Below, in pieces: positions 33,532 to 43,065 of a stretch of 64,000 nucleotides of DNA. Each line of letters opens with the position of its first letter. Position 1 is the stretch's first letter. This DNA comes from Ailurus styani (Eukaryota; Chordata; Mammalia; Carnivora; Ailuridae): assembly GCA_002007465.1 (NCBI GenBank), contig LNAC01000135.1:3008420-3072419 (forward strand). The letters run 5' to 3'. The notes under the pieces are model-generated. The model ran no database searches, was not told the DNA's origin, and saw only the letters and a list, made by a program, of their open reading frames with translations. The position numbers and the translations under genes are program-made.

Positions 33532-34467
33532 GTAGCTGGACATTTTGGTTCCGAAGTGACTGTGTATCTTTATTTCAGACTTGTCCAAGTTGATGGTTCT
33601 GAAGCCTGTCTGTGGCTGCTTGGTCAGGTCATCCAAACATGAAACTGTTAGTGATATTTTGAAGTCTTTGAGACAAAAGCCCAGCTTGCTAAAGAACTTT
33701 GGTTCAGCAGAGAGACAGGGAGGTACAGTGAAGAGAGAATCAAAAGCCTGGAAATTTGCTGCTGAGAATAAATGCTAGCTGCTCCCCAAGGTGATTTGTC
33801 TGTGCACTCCACTCTCTACAGATGTTAGAGCCTCTTTTTGAGTAAGGACCCGAGGTTCTTTGGTAGCACTTTGATATCCTGCTCGAATTCAATATGTGAA
33901 ATGGAGGCGTCTCTCTGTGACTTGGAGCCCACAGCAGGCTTTGAAGTCTGATCCAATTTTTGCTGCCTACTATTTGATGTTGAAAGGATGAAATGAAGAA
34001 AATGTACAGTTTTTGCCAGTAACTCTGCTGAGCATATGTAAGATTAAAAAAACAAAATCCTTTGGATGATGTACTTAGAAATGTTAAGTAGATTAATACC
34101 TTCCTATAGGTTTTCTTTTTTCTTTCTTAGGGATAAAAATTAAGTATAGGAGAAATATCAGCACATAGCTGCTTTTTATATTCTGAACTATAATTAATTT
34201 AAGAGGGGGCTAGGTTGACTTGTTCAGAGGAAGAAATAAATGAATTAAGCAAAAGGTGCTGAGAATCTGCTACTAATTGCCCCAAGGAGAGGAGCTTCAC
34301 TCAATTCTCATGCAAGACAGGGGCAATTCCCAACATGACCCCAATATACTTAGCTTCTTCCCCATATCATCAGGGTTAAAGGTCCCTTAGTTAAATGGAA
34401 GCTTTGTCCTTAAGGCTGCTTCATCCGAAGATAAAAGTAATGTTTCTCTTCTTGGGTCTTTCTGAAG
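33532..34467. other. Putative short intron
   Basis: No repeat recognised. A second acceptor-like 'tttatttcag' at 33579 opens a 65-codon frame in another phase with no matching partner. Confidence 0.4.
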
Positions 34468-34567
34468 CACTCCGTTTCTGGGACTGATTTGCTGTCTTCT
34501 CGGACATGCGATGCTGCCCCAGGTTGCCCAGGACTGAGTCCCTCAAGAGGAGCCCCTGCAAAACTTG
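34468..34567 (+). CDS. Candidate internal coding exon (unrecognised gene)
   Basis: An acceptor 'cttcttgggtctttctgaag' and the near-consensus donor 'cttg|gtaaga' bound 100 bases. Entering in phase 0, 33 codons are open (H-S-V-S-G-T-D-L-L-S-S-R at the start, S-P-S-R-G-A-P-A-K-L at the end), with one base left (phase 1 out). It continues the frame set by 3170, 8057 and 33471. The competing frame of those exons stops here after about 22 codons, which favours the chosen frame. Ser, Ala, Gly and Pro dominate. The next candidate in phase is 56751-56887. Confidence 0.5.
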
Positions 34568-34752
34568 GTAAGAACATTTTGAATTGCATGCTGCTTCTAC
34601 TTTTTGTGTGCTTGTATACTTTTTGATGAGTTGTTTAGGCAGGACTGTCCAGAAAGTAGGACTCAGATAGTAATATGACCTAATGTTAGCAAAAAGTTCA
34701 GGTTTGTGCAGCCATAAAAACTGTAAGCAAAACATGTATTAAAGGTAGCCAT

Positions 34753-34940
34753 ATAGCACCTGGGTGGCTGGGTCAACTGGGAGTCTGCCTTCACTCAAGT
34801 TGTGATCCCTGAGTCCTGGGATTGAGTCCTGCATCAGGCTCCCTGCTAGCTGGGAATCTGCTTCTCCCTCTGCCTTCCACCCCCTCTGTTTGTGCTCTCC
34901 CCCCACTGTCAAATAAATAAATAAAATCTTAAAAAAAAAA
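34753..34940 (+). mobile_element. SINEC (Can-SINE), diverged
   Basis: 'agcacctgggtggctgggtc' head (CAG box damaged), 'gggattgagtcctgcatcag', 'caaataaataaataaaatct' tail. TSD 'taaaggtagccat' (34740) and 'taaaggtagctat' (34941). Confidence 0.92.
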
Positions 34941-34953
34941 TAAAGGTAGCTAT

Positions 34954-35653
34954 TTACTGCCTTCTCGTGCCCCTAAAATTTACTTCTCTGAGGTAAGAAA
35001 ATGAATATCAAAGGCCATTATTTCCCTTTACCTGTTAAGGACCTTAAATTAGGAAAGTGCTTCACAATTTCATTTGTCAAAGGAAAGATAGACAACTGAC
35101 CAGCTTTCAGTGGAACAGATAATTTTGGGTCAAAATCTAGGGCTTGGTAAAGAATATGGATTTAGAGAGTAGTTCTTCTCTTTTGGCAACACTACCACTC
35201 TTTCAGCAAGAGTGCACACATCTTGCCACACTCCTTCAGGGAATAGCAATTTATGGCCCCCTTTCTAAATTTTTTGCTACAGAATATGGTAAAAGTTAGT
35301 TTGGGGGCTTATGTGTGGCTATAATGTGCGGCTTATGTGTACTTCTGGAAGATAAAATAGAAGCATGATCATAAGAAATACTTAAGAACCAGAAGATACT
35401 AAGAGCAGTGTGGATCATTCCAAAGAAAGAAACCTTTTCAGCTTAAAATACTGACATTACACTCAGTCTTGACTTCATCTGTTTTTCTGAAATATGCAGT
35501 GGATTATCAGGTCTCTCCAAATTTCTTCTTAGCCTGTTTTTCAGTGACAAAGTAGTACAATATGAAGTGGGGAATGTAGAATAATTGTGTTAAGATCTTC
35601 AGTCTATATGGAAATTAAGCTCTTGGAGAGAGACAAGAGAGGACAAGTGTACT
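34954..35653. other. No recognisable element
   Basis: Non-coding. A good donor word ('tgag|gtaaga', 34993) has no acceptor partner. Confidence 0.45.
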
Positions 35654-35666
35654 ATAGCAGAAGTTT

Positions 35667-35882
35667 CTTTTTCTTTCTTTCTTTTTTAATATTTTATTTA
35701 TTTATTTGACATACAGAGAGAGAGAGAGACAGCGAGAGAGGGGACACAAACAGGGAGAGTGGGAGAGGGAGAAGCAGGCTTCCCACCAAGCAGGGAGCCT
35801 GATGCAGAGCTCAATCCCAGGACTTTGGGATCAGGACCTGAACCAAAGGCAGACACTTAATGACTGAGCCACCCAGGTGCCC
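35667..35882 (-). mobile_element. SINEC (Can-SINE)
   Basis: 'aatattttatttatttattt', (AG)n, 'aagcaggcttcccaccaagc', 'aggacctgaaccaaaggcag', 'gagccacccaggtgccc' head. TSD 'atagcagaagttt' (35654) and 'atagcagaatctt' (35884). Confidence 0.94.
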
Positions 35883-36074
35883 AATAGCAGAATCTTCTAA
35901 ATGGGTGTCCAAAAATGATAAAGGGAATATTTTCCCTACAGTGTTCAGTGTTCCCACACAGCCAGATAGTGTTCAGGAATAAGGCCACAATGAGGTAGGG
36001 ATAGAAATAGTGCAAAAAAAAGAGGGAAATTTAGGGAAAAGACAGTGTGGTAGAGCAGAATCCCTTATGCAAGA

Positions 36075-36240
36075 ATTTGGTTGGCTTTTGTCTCTATCCA
36101 AATGGACAATCTCTACCTTTTAATTGGGTTGTTTAGACCATTTATATTTAATGTGATTATTGATGTGTTTTGGCTTAAATCTACTATCTTGCTGTTTATT
36201 TTCAATTTCTCCCATCTGATCTTTGTTCTCTTTTGGCATT
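36075..36240 (-). mobile_element. L1 ORF2 fragment (inverted)
   Basis: 'tctctaccttttaattgggt', 'accatttatatttaatgtga', 'ttattgatgtgttttggctt' and 'tctgatctttgttctctttt' match an inverted L1 ORF2 segment. Short and non-coding. Confidence 0.65.
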
Positions 36241-36277
36241 GTACTTTAAAATATATGTAAAAAGAAAAATTTTAAGT

Positions 36278-36530
36278 GTGATTGAGTAGCCAAAGGCACA
36301 GATTCTAGAGTGAGACCTGCCTGGATTCAAATCTCTGTTCTCCTGTGTAGTGTTAATTGAGTTATGAAACAACTCCTTATCTCGGTACTTACACATGTCA
36401 AATAAGGGAAGTAGTAATTCATAGCTGAGGGGTTGTCCTAAGGATTCAATGAGCTGGTAGTACAAGTAAAGAGCACAGGATGGTGTCTGGTTCATGATAA
36501 GGGTACATTATTTCAGCTACTGCTGTTGTA
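36278..36530 (+). repeat. MIR SINE
   Basis: 'ccaaaggcacagattctaga', 'gcctggattcaaatctctgt', 'ctaaggattcaatgagctgg' and 'atggtgtctggttcatgata' follow MIR end to end. Confidence 0.75.
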
Positions 36531-37271
36531 GTCATTGCTGTTGAAATTAAATAAATGGAAATTTAATTGCATTTAATCTATAAGTATGAAAAACAGAGAA
36601 ATAAAGTTCTTATTGTAAGGCACTAAATTTTCATAGGAGTTTATAGGGAGTAAAAATATATTATATTTTGAATTAACTATTAAAGAGACTTGTTGGATTA
36701 TAATCATCTTTCTCAGTCTTTAGTGAAGTATCTCCAAAGTCAAACTTATTAATAAGCTATACATCTGACTTGCTGTAAGTGGCTCATAATGTACTTTCCT
36801 GTCACACTTGTTTTTTCCCTCCAATCTAGATGATTTTCTCTTGGGTCTGCCACTATCACCATTACTTCTCCTTACACTCTTGTAAATAGCATCCGAAGTA
36901 GTCTTCCTGCTTCCATTCTTTTCCTCCTTCAGCTTATCTTCTGCACAGACATCTGAGGAGATTTTCTAAAGCATACTCTGATATTAACATTCCCTTCCTC
37001 CTATTCCTCCATGGCTCCCCATTGCTTCAGCATCAGCTCTAAATTTTTTGGCATGACATTCAAGGGTATCTCTGTTATGGTCTTTATCTTCCTTTCTAGC
37101 TGTATCTTCCACTGATCTCTCTTCCTCATTCTTTGCTTCAGAATACCCAAAATGTTCTCTGTTCTCCAACCATACCTAGTATGTCCTTTCTCTCTTCGGT
37201 GACTTTGCTCACACAGTGCCCTCTGCCCCATCTATCCTTCTTCCTGTTCACTTTCAGTCCTCTCCATTCTT

Positions 37272-38181
37272 TTTTCTTTTTTTTTAGAGAGTGTGAGTTG
37301 GAGGATGAGGGGCTGGGGGTAGGAGGAAAGGGACAGAGAGGGAAAGGGAGAGAGAGAATCTTTTTTTTTTTTTTAATTTTATTTTTATTATTTGCCCAAG
37401 GGGTACAGGTCTGTGAATCATCAGGCTTACATCTTTCACAGCTTTCACCAAAGCACAAACCCTCCCCAATGTCCATAACCCATCCACCCTATCCCTACCC
37501 TCCCACCCCCCAGTAACCCTCAGTTTGTTTTATGAGATTAGAAGTCTCTTATGGTTTGTCTCCTTCCCCATCCCATCTTGTTTCATTATTTTTCCCTCCC
37601 TACCCCCCACAACCCCCCACCCTGCCCCTCAAGTTCCTCATATCAGAGAGATCATATGATAATTGTCTTTCTCTGATTGACTTATTTCGCTCAGCATAAT
37701 ACCCTCCAGTTCCATCCATGTCGTTGCGAATGGCAAGATTTCGTTTCTTTTGATAGCTGCATAATATTCCATTGTATATATATACCACATCTTCTTTATC
37801 CATTCATCTGTTGATGGACATCTAGGTTCTTTCCATAGTTTGGCTATTGTGGACATTGCTGCTATAAACATTCGGGTGCACGTGCCCCTGAGGAACACTA
37901 CCTTTGTGTCTTTAGGATAAATACCCAGTAGTGCGATTGCTGGGTCGTAGGGTAGCTCCATTTTCAACTTTTTGAGGAAGCTCCATACTGTTTTCCAGAG
38001 TGGCTGCACCAGCTTGCATTCCCACCAACAGTGTAGGAGGGTTCGGAGAGAGAGAATCTTAAGCGTGTTCCATGCCCAGCACGGACCCCAAGGCAGAGCT
38101 CAATTTCACGACCCTGAAATCATGATCTGAACCAAATCAAGAGTCAGATGCTGAACTGACTGAGCCACCCAGGCTCCCTAC
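37272..38181 (-). mobile_element. SINEC (Can-SINE) split by an L1
   Basis: Tail part 37272-37362 (T-rich start, then purine-rich 'gacagagagggaaagggaga'). Head part 38045-38181 ('aatcttaagcgtgttccatg', 'tcatgatctgaaccaaatca', 'tgagccacccaggctccc'). The TSD of the SINE, 'tcctctccattctt', is at 37258-37271 and 38182-38195. Confidence 0.93.
37363..38044 (-). mobile_element. Young 5'-truncated L1 inside a SINEC
   Basis: Reverse-strand L1 of 682 bases: T-run at 37361-37374 (poly-A tail), G-rich (on its sense strand) 3' UTR to ~37637, then the ORF2 C-terminus on the minus strand. The ORF2 frame is open from its normal stop (37638) back to the truncation point, about 135 codons. It carries the family motifs [29 protein letters not shown] and W-I-K-K-M-W-Y-I-Y-T-M-E-Y-Y. 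The TSD 'ggagagagagaatctt' is perfect over 16 bases (37347 and 38045). The restored target 'aatctt/aagc' fits L1 endonuclease preference. It lacks the RT and endonuclease domains, so it is immobile. Confidence 0.96.
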
Positions 38182-38375
38182 TCCTCTCCATTCTTGATTC
38201 CCCCGTGGTTCTCTCTTCTGTGCCCTTTGGCTTTTCTTATAGTACTTATCACATCCTGCCTTGCGTTATATTTTCATTCATCTACTACATTTTAAATTCT
38301 CTGGGATTTTATCTTTTCATTTCTGTATTCTCTCCTCATAGCCTAGCCTACATCTTCTGACTGAATTCTTGAGCA

Positions 38376-39271
38376 TCGAAAGCCATGATGAAATATAATG
38401 GAAGCAAGAATGTAATGAAGCTCTTGAATGAGGCAGAGAAAAGTTTTAAAATGTGTTTCTAATAATCCTGGAATAAAATAAATGTCTCTTAGTCATCATC
38501 AAATAGGTATAGCATAACACTAGAACAAGTTAAAATGATCCAAGCTGTTTTATTTTGTTGCTGTTGTTTTGAGTTGGGGAGATAGAAAGGTTTAGGCAGG
38601 AAAATGCATTACGTAAATCAAATTCCTTTTGACCTTAGAAAGTAGCAAAGATGGATCGAAGAACGAAAGCTTTCCAATTTTATGTTTTCAAGGTTATCAG
38701 CTGCAGAAACAAGAGTATATTCTGTAAGAGACATTTCAGCAAGTTATACTTTTGTGTTTACTCTTTTGCCTTGAATTACCCATTATTTCAACCTATATTT
38801 CTGTGAAAGACTGAACGAGAATATTGTGATCTTTTCAGTGTAAAAAAAAACAACCCCACTAATGTCCAACAAGTTAGCCTTGTAACTTGCAATGACTGCT
38901 AATAACTTCACTGGTGTATGAAGTGGTCTGGTGGGGTGGGGGTTGGAAGGAGGCAGGGAATAAATCTAAAGTTACTGTCAGCCAGCTCTGCTCAGAGCAG
39001 GCAAGCAAAGAAGTATATAGATGTGGGGCTTACACAAAGGCTATCTTCAGCCCTGTAGTCAGAGAGTCTTAGAAGTGGTCCTTAATTGGTCCATCTGAAC
39101 CTGACTCATCTTCACATAGGAGAGGAAAGCACAGTATACCCAGGAAGTACATAATATGAATCACTTTGCAACTAATCCAAGCAGTGAAATTATTTATTTA
39201 GACTGATAGACATATATACAGACCTGATGTAAATGTATTCTTTAGACATTTGTCCTTATATTTATTATTCA
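38376..39271. other. No recognisable element
   Basis: Non-coding sequence. Confidence 0.45.
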
Positions 39272-39330
39272 CCTATTTATTCAACCATTATTAATACTTA
39301 CTAAGTGCCAGGAACTGTCCTATTCTCGGA
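39272..39330 (-). repeat. L2 3' terminus fragment (inverted)
   Basis: 'tatttattcaaccattatta' with 'taagtgccaggaactgtcct' resembles inverted L2. Confidence 0.4.
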
Positions 39331-39424
39331 CTTCTTATACTGTTTTAAAAGATCAGTTTTGGGTTGGTTGTTTTAATTTCCAATTTGCACAGATACTTTT
39401 GTGAATACAATAGAAAGGGATTAT

Positions 39425-39782
39425 AGTTGACCCTTCAATAACACAGGGGTTAGGAATGCTGACCTCTACACAGTCAAAAATCCATGTCTAACTTTTGTTT
39501 CATCAAAAATTTCACTACTCATAACCTACTGTTGACCAGAAACCTTACTAATAACATAAGCAATTGATTAACACATATAATGTATGTTATATGTATTACA
39601 TGCTGTATTTTTATAGTAATACCTTTTTCTTAATTTTTTCAGTACTTCTAAACTATGCAGTTCATCTGAGACTTTTTTCAAATTGTTGCAAGTCTAAAAA
39701 AATTTTCCAATTATTTATTGAAAAAAGTACTGTGTATAAGTGAACCCACACAATTCAAACCCATGCTTTTCAAAGGTCACTT
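39425..39782. repeat. Tigger-type DNA transposon remnant (TcMar)
   Basis: Terminal inverted repeats are visible: left 'agttgacccttcaataacac', right end 'gcttttcaaaggtcactt'. The interior keeps 'taacataagcaattgattaa', 'cacatataatgtatgttata' and a mirrored 'gtactgtgtataagtgaacc'. Non-autonomous, no transposase frame. Confidence 0.65.
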
Positions 39783-40365
39783 ACTGGTTACATAATTGTG
39801 CATTTGGATGTTATGTCAATATCCAACTGATCTAAACTTTTCTAAATTTCTTACTCTAAATTAAATTATTCTAAATTTCTTTACTAATCTTATTGGGACA
39901 AGTAGCAAGAGTCAGCTCACACACCACATACAGCATTAACACTGTTCTAGGCATATGTGATACATTGGGGAACAACAGTAAAAAAATCCTGTCCTCACAA
40001 TGCTACATTCCAGCAGAAGGAGATGACAATAAACAGTAAGCATAGTACAAAAGTCAGTGGTGTGGGATGTTAGAAGGGTCAAGTGTTATGGGGGAGAAAA
40101 TACTGCAAGGGAGATTAGGAGTAGCCAAGGTATAGAAGAGGGGGTTGGGGATGGTTGCAGTTTTAAATGGGGTGGTTAGGGTTGGTTTCATTGAGAAGGC
40201 TTGAAAGGGGTGAGCTAATTAGCCATGCAGTATTTGGGAGAAGAGCATTCTAGGCCAAGGGAATACCAAAGGGGAGGAGTAGAAAGAAGCCCGTGTGATG
40301 GGAGCTGGGAGCGCAAGAAGAATGGTAGAAGGGGAGGAGCCAGATGATACAAGTCAGCACCTCTT

Positions 40366-40658
40366 CTTCTTCTTCTTTTTTTTTTTTTTTAACTTTTATT
40401 TATTAAGTAATATCTACCCTCAATTTGGGGCTTAAACTCACAACCCCAAGATCAAGAGTTCCATGCTTGGGGCACCTGGATGGCTCAATCAGTTGAGTAT
40501 CCGACTCTTGATTTCAGCTCAGGTCTTGATCTCAGGGTCTTGAGTTCAAGCCCCATATTGGGCTCTGTGCTAGGCCTGGGACCTGCTTAAAAGAAATAAA
40601 AAATAAAAATAAATAAAAAGAGTCGCATGCTCTACCAACCGAGCCCATCTGGTACCCC
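40366..40658 (-). mobile_element. SINEC (short type), split by another SINEC
   Basis: 'aacttttatttattaagtaa', 'gaactcacaaccc'-type 'gcttaaactcacaaccccaa', 'gatcaagagttccatgct', and after the inner SINE 'ctctaccaaccgagcccatc'. Likely TSD 'aagtcagcacctctt' / 'aggtcagtatttctt'. Confidence 0.85.
40468..40617 (+). mobile_element. SINEC (Can-SINE) nested in a SINEC
   Basis: 'tggggcacctggatggctca' head to '(aaat)n' tail. TSD 'aagagttccatgct' (40454) and 'aagagtcgcatgct' (40618), both lying in the outer SINE. Confidence 0.92.
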
Positions 40659-40677
40659 AGGTCAGTATTTCTTAATG

Positions 40678-40812
40678 ACTTAACCAGAACCCCAGGGATC
40701 TAGTCCAAATGAAGATTCTGATTCAGTAGACCTGGGTGGCTCAAAGATTCTGCAACACTGATAAGCTTCCAGGTGGTTGCCAATATTGTTGCTCTGAGGC
40801 CCACAACAGTGA
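40678..40812 (+). repeat. MER5A-type DNA transposon remnant
   Basis: 'agattctgattcagtagacc', 'tgggtggctcaaagattctg', 'ataagcttccaggtggttgc' match the MER5A core. Confidence 0.65.
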
Positions 40813-41140
40813 GGGTATAAACTCAGTGAAATGCAGAGTGCTGAGCATTTGCAGCACAGGAGTGACATGACCTGAGTTGTGTTTTAAGATGGTTACTGTA
40901 GCCCCTGGGTTGAGGATAGACTACAGACCTCATCAGTGAATGAGATACTCTGGGTAAGTTTCATTTTCCAGACAGCTGAAACTTTCTAAAACCTATCACT
41001 CCTTTTCATACTAAATGTAATGAACACAATTCTTTAGTGTCTCAGAACATGATCATTAACAGCAATTATCACACTGGGCCGTAATGCAGAGAGGGTCCTG
41101 GAGACCACTGTGAAATAGGACCACCTACCCTTTCCTGTGA

Positions 41141-41160
41141 TACCTCACCTAAGTGAGGTA
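41141..41160. other. Perfect short palindrome (8-base arms)
   Basis: 'tacctcac-ctaa-gtgaggta' is a perfect inverted repeat with a 4-base loop. No T-run or gene end follows, so there is no functional call. Confidence 0.5.
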
Positions 41161-41165
41161 GTTCT

Positions 41166-41262
41166 GCATAGAGCCCAATGTGGGGCTTGAACTCAAGACC
41201 CTGCGGTCAAGACCTGAGCTGAGATCAAGAGTCAGACTCTCAACTGACTGAGCCACTCAAGA
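41166..41262 (-). mobile_element. SINEC fragment, 3' part missing
   Basis: Only the head half remains: 'tgcatagagcccaatgtggg', 'cttgaactcaagaccctgcg', 'gacctgagctgagatcaaga', 'actgactgagccactcaaga'. No tail and no TSD. Confidence 0.75.
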
Positions 41263-41330
41263 GCTCTGAGCATGTAACTCTTGGTTATCTTCTCATCTAC
41301 AGGCAATATAAATTATTCATATTCCTTTTT

Positions 41331-41430
41331 TAAATTTTTTTAAGTAAGCTCTACACCTAGTATGGGGCCTGGACTTGTGACCCTAAAATCAAGAGCTACA
41401 TGCTCTACCAACTGAGCCAGCCAGGAAACC
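41331..41430 (-). mobile_element. SINEC (short type)
   Basis: 'aaatttttttaagtaagctc', 'tacacctagtatggggcctg', 'ctctaccaactgagccagcc'. TSD 'catattccttttt' (41319) and 'catatttcttttt' (41432). Confidence 0.88.
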
Positions 41431-41814
41431 CCATATTTCTTTTTGAAGGTCAGAAGGTCATTGCACTTGCACTTTATTGCACTTTAACTCCATTGAGTCT
41501 TAAAGAGGGAGCATGGCACATTTGTAGGGAGCTGAGGAGTGAGTGGAATTGCACTGGCCTCCCAAAGGGCAGCAGTTGGCAGTGCACTGTTTTGGGCTGT
41601 GGTAGAGCCCTCAGAGAGTGTCTGATGTCAGGTTTAGAGATCTGATTTCAAATCTTTTGTACCCTGTCCACCCCACACTTCTACCCAGTCTAATGTCATC
41701 TCCTTCATCGTTTTTCTTTCCTGTTGCTCGTTGCTAACTCTTACTGATTTTGGCATTGGTTCAGCTATCAGAAAGCAAACTTGGGCTCTGTTTTATCCTT
41801 GGAACTCTTAATCC
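41431..41814. other. No recognisable element
   Basis: Non-coding. Confidence 0.4.
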
Positions 41815-41932
41815 TAAGGTTGACCAAACATCTCAGCTTTTCTGGAACTGAAGCGTTTTCCTAGATGTGGGATTTTCAGTGCTAACACCAGGACAGTTCC
41901 AGGCAAATGGGGATGAGCTGGTCACCCTATTA
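41815..41932. repeat. Short inverted-repeat DNA transposon remnant
   Basis: The left end 'aaggttgaccaaacatctca' and right end 'ggatgagctggtcaccctat' are imperfect inverted repeats around a mirrored 'aactgaagcgttttccta' core. Fits a MER-type MITE; family not named. Confidence 0.5.
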
Positions 41933-42159
41933 TAATACTAGAAATTGAACTTGATTTGGGGAGGAACTATTTTTTTTTAACTAGATCACCCTTTCAGGCA
42001 AGACAAAGCCTTAGATCCATGGGACAGAATTGCTTCACAGTGCCTGCCTGTGTTTGGAAGGGGTTACAAGCAGCTTTCCAAACAGCAAGCACCGTGACCA
42101 TAAAGGGCTCAGATGTCACCCATTTGACCAAGAGAACATGTTCCTACGGTAGGAGTCTT

Positions 42160-42366
42160 TTTTTTTTTTTTTAAGATTTTATTTATTTATTTGACAGAGA
42201 GAAACACAGTGAGGGAGGGACACACAAGCAGGGCGAGTGAGAGAGGGAGAAGCAGGCTTGCCCCGCCCTGAGCAGGAAGCCCGGTGCGGGGCTCCATCCC
42301 AGGACTCTGGGATCATGACCTGAGCTAAAGGCAGACGCTTAACAACTGAGCCACCCAGGCGCCCCC
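42160..42366 (-). mobile_element. SINEC (Can-SINE)
   Basis: 'taagattttatttatttatt', 'agggagaagcaggcttgccc', 'gctccatcccaggactctgg', 'gagccacccaggcgccccc' head. TSD 'tacggtaggagtctt' / 'tacgatggagtctt'. Confidence 0.95.
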
Positions 42367-42381
42367 TTACGATGGAGTCTT

Positions 42382-42784
42382 AAAGGCAACATAATCCCTA
42401 TTGGGAAAGCACATGGAAACCAAACCCTTTATGGAGGGAAGGCTGCTGGGCCTCTGTGGCCTGCATCTGATGCCATTATGGAATGCCACACACAAGACTT
42501 CAAAGCCTCTCTTATGCCCTCATGTATGGGTAGTCTCTGGTACTCTGAATTTCTCCTCCTTTTGGCTTCCACTGGCCTGAAACATCTTTTCTTCTTGCCC
42601 AGGTGCTATAGAATTCACCGTAAACCCTCATCAGTGAGACTGGTAAAGCCTGTCTTAGGACTTTTCTCAGTGAGATAGTAAAGGAATTACAGGCATAGAA
42701 AATTCTTATTCTGTTAGCATGGGAAGTGAAAAACAACAACAACAACAAACAAATACCTCCTTGTTAAAGGATCTTTTTTGACGA
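42382..42784. other. No recognisable element
   Basis: Non-coding, with a short (CAA)n at 42732-42749. Confidence 0.4.
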
Positions 42785-42938
42785 ATGGTGCTAAAACTTC
42801 ATTGTGCATCAAAATCCCTGGGCCCATTCCACAGCCCCTGATTCGGGGTAGAGGAGAGGGGGAGTTTGTGTTTTTATCAAGTTCCCAGGTGACACCACAC
42901 TGCTAGTCTGGGGACGACCATTTGAGAACCACTGTTCT
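42785..42938 (+). repeat. MER5A DNA transposon remnant
   Basis: 'ttcattgtgcatcaaaatcc', 'ctgggcccattccacagccc', 'atcaagttcccaggtgacac' and the end 'tttgagaaccactgttctag' follow MER5A. Confidence 0.82.
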
Positions 42939-43001
42939 AGGTAATCCCTATCTCTGCAATACTGCATTGAATTAGAAGAAGTGAACTGTATATGTACGGT
43001 T

Positions 43002-43065
43002 TTCTATTCATTCAACAAACACTTATTGAGCACCTACTGTATATCAACCGCAGGCCAGGAAGTGA
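43002..43065 (-). repeat. L2 3' terminus (inverted)
   Basis: 'tattcattcaacaaacactt' with 'attgagcacctactgtatat' is the inverted L2 end. Confidence 0.6.

Larger units (their letters stand above)
36790..38375 (+). mobile_element. L2 LINE remnant, interrupted by a SINEC and an L1
   Basis: L2 before the break (36790-37257): 'cctccatggctccccattgc', 'atgacattcaagggtatctc', 'tgcccctctgcccc'-type words. L2 after it (38196-38375): 'cttatagtacttatcacatc', 'ctgccttgcgttatattttc', 'aaattctctgggattttatc'. The two parts join once the SINE is removed. Confidence 0.7.
39905..40935 (-). repeat. L2 LINE remnant (inverted), multiply interrupted
   Basis: Inverted L2 words: 'aacactgttctaggcatatg', 'tcctgtcctcacaatgctac', 'agagcattctaggccaaggg', then beyond the insertions 'gcacaggagtgacatgacct' and 'tgtgttttaagatggttact'. 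Interrupted by nested SINEs (40366-40658) and a MER5. Confidence 0.6.

Noticed and set aside
37284..37516. Proline- and lysine-rich ORFs on both strands
   Set aside because: They are translations of the SINE purine tract, the L1 poly-A tail and its G-rich 3' UTR.
41141..41160. Perfect 8-base-arm palindrome considered as a regulatory hairpin
   Set aside because: No gene, promoter or U-run adjacent; palindromes this short are expected by chance in 64 kb.
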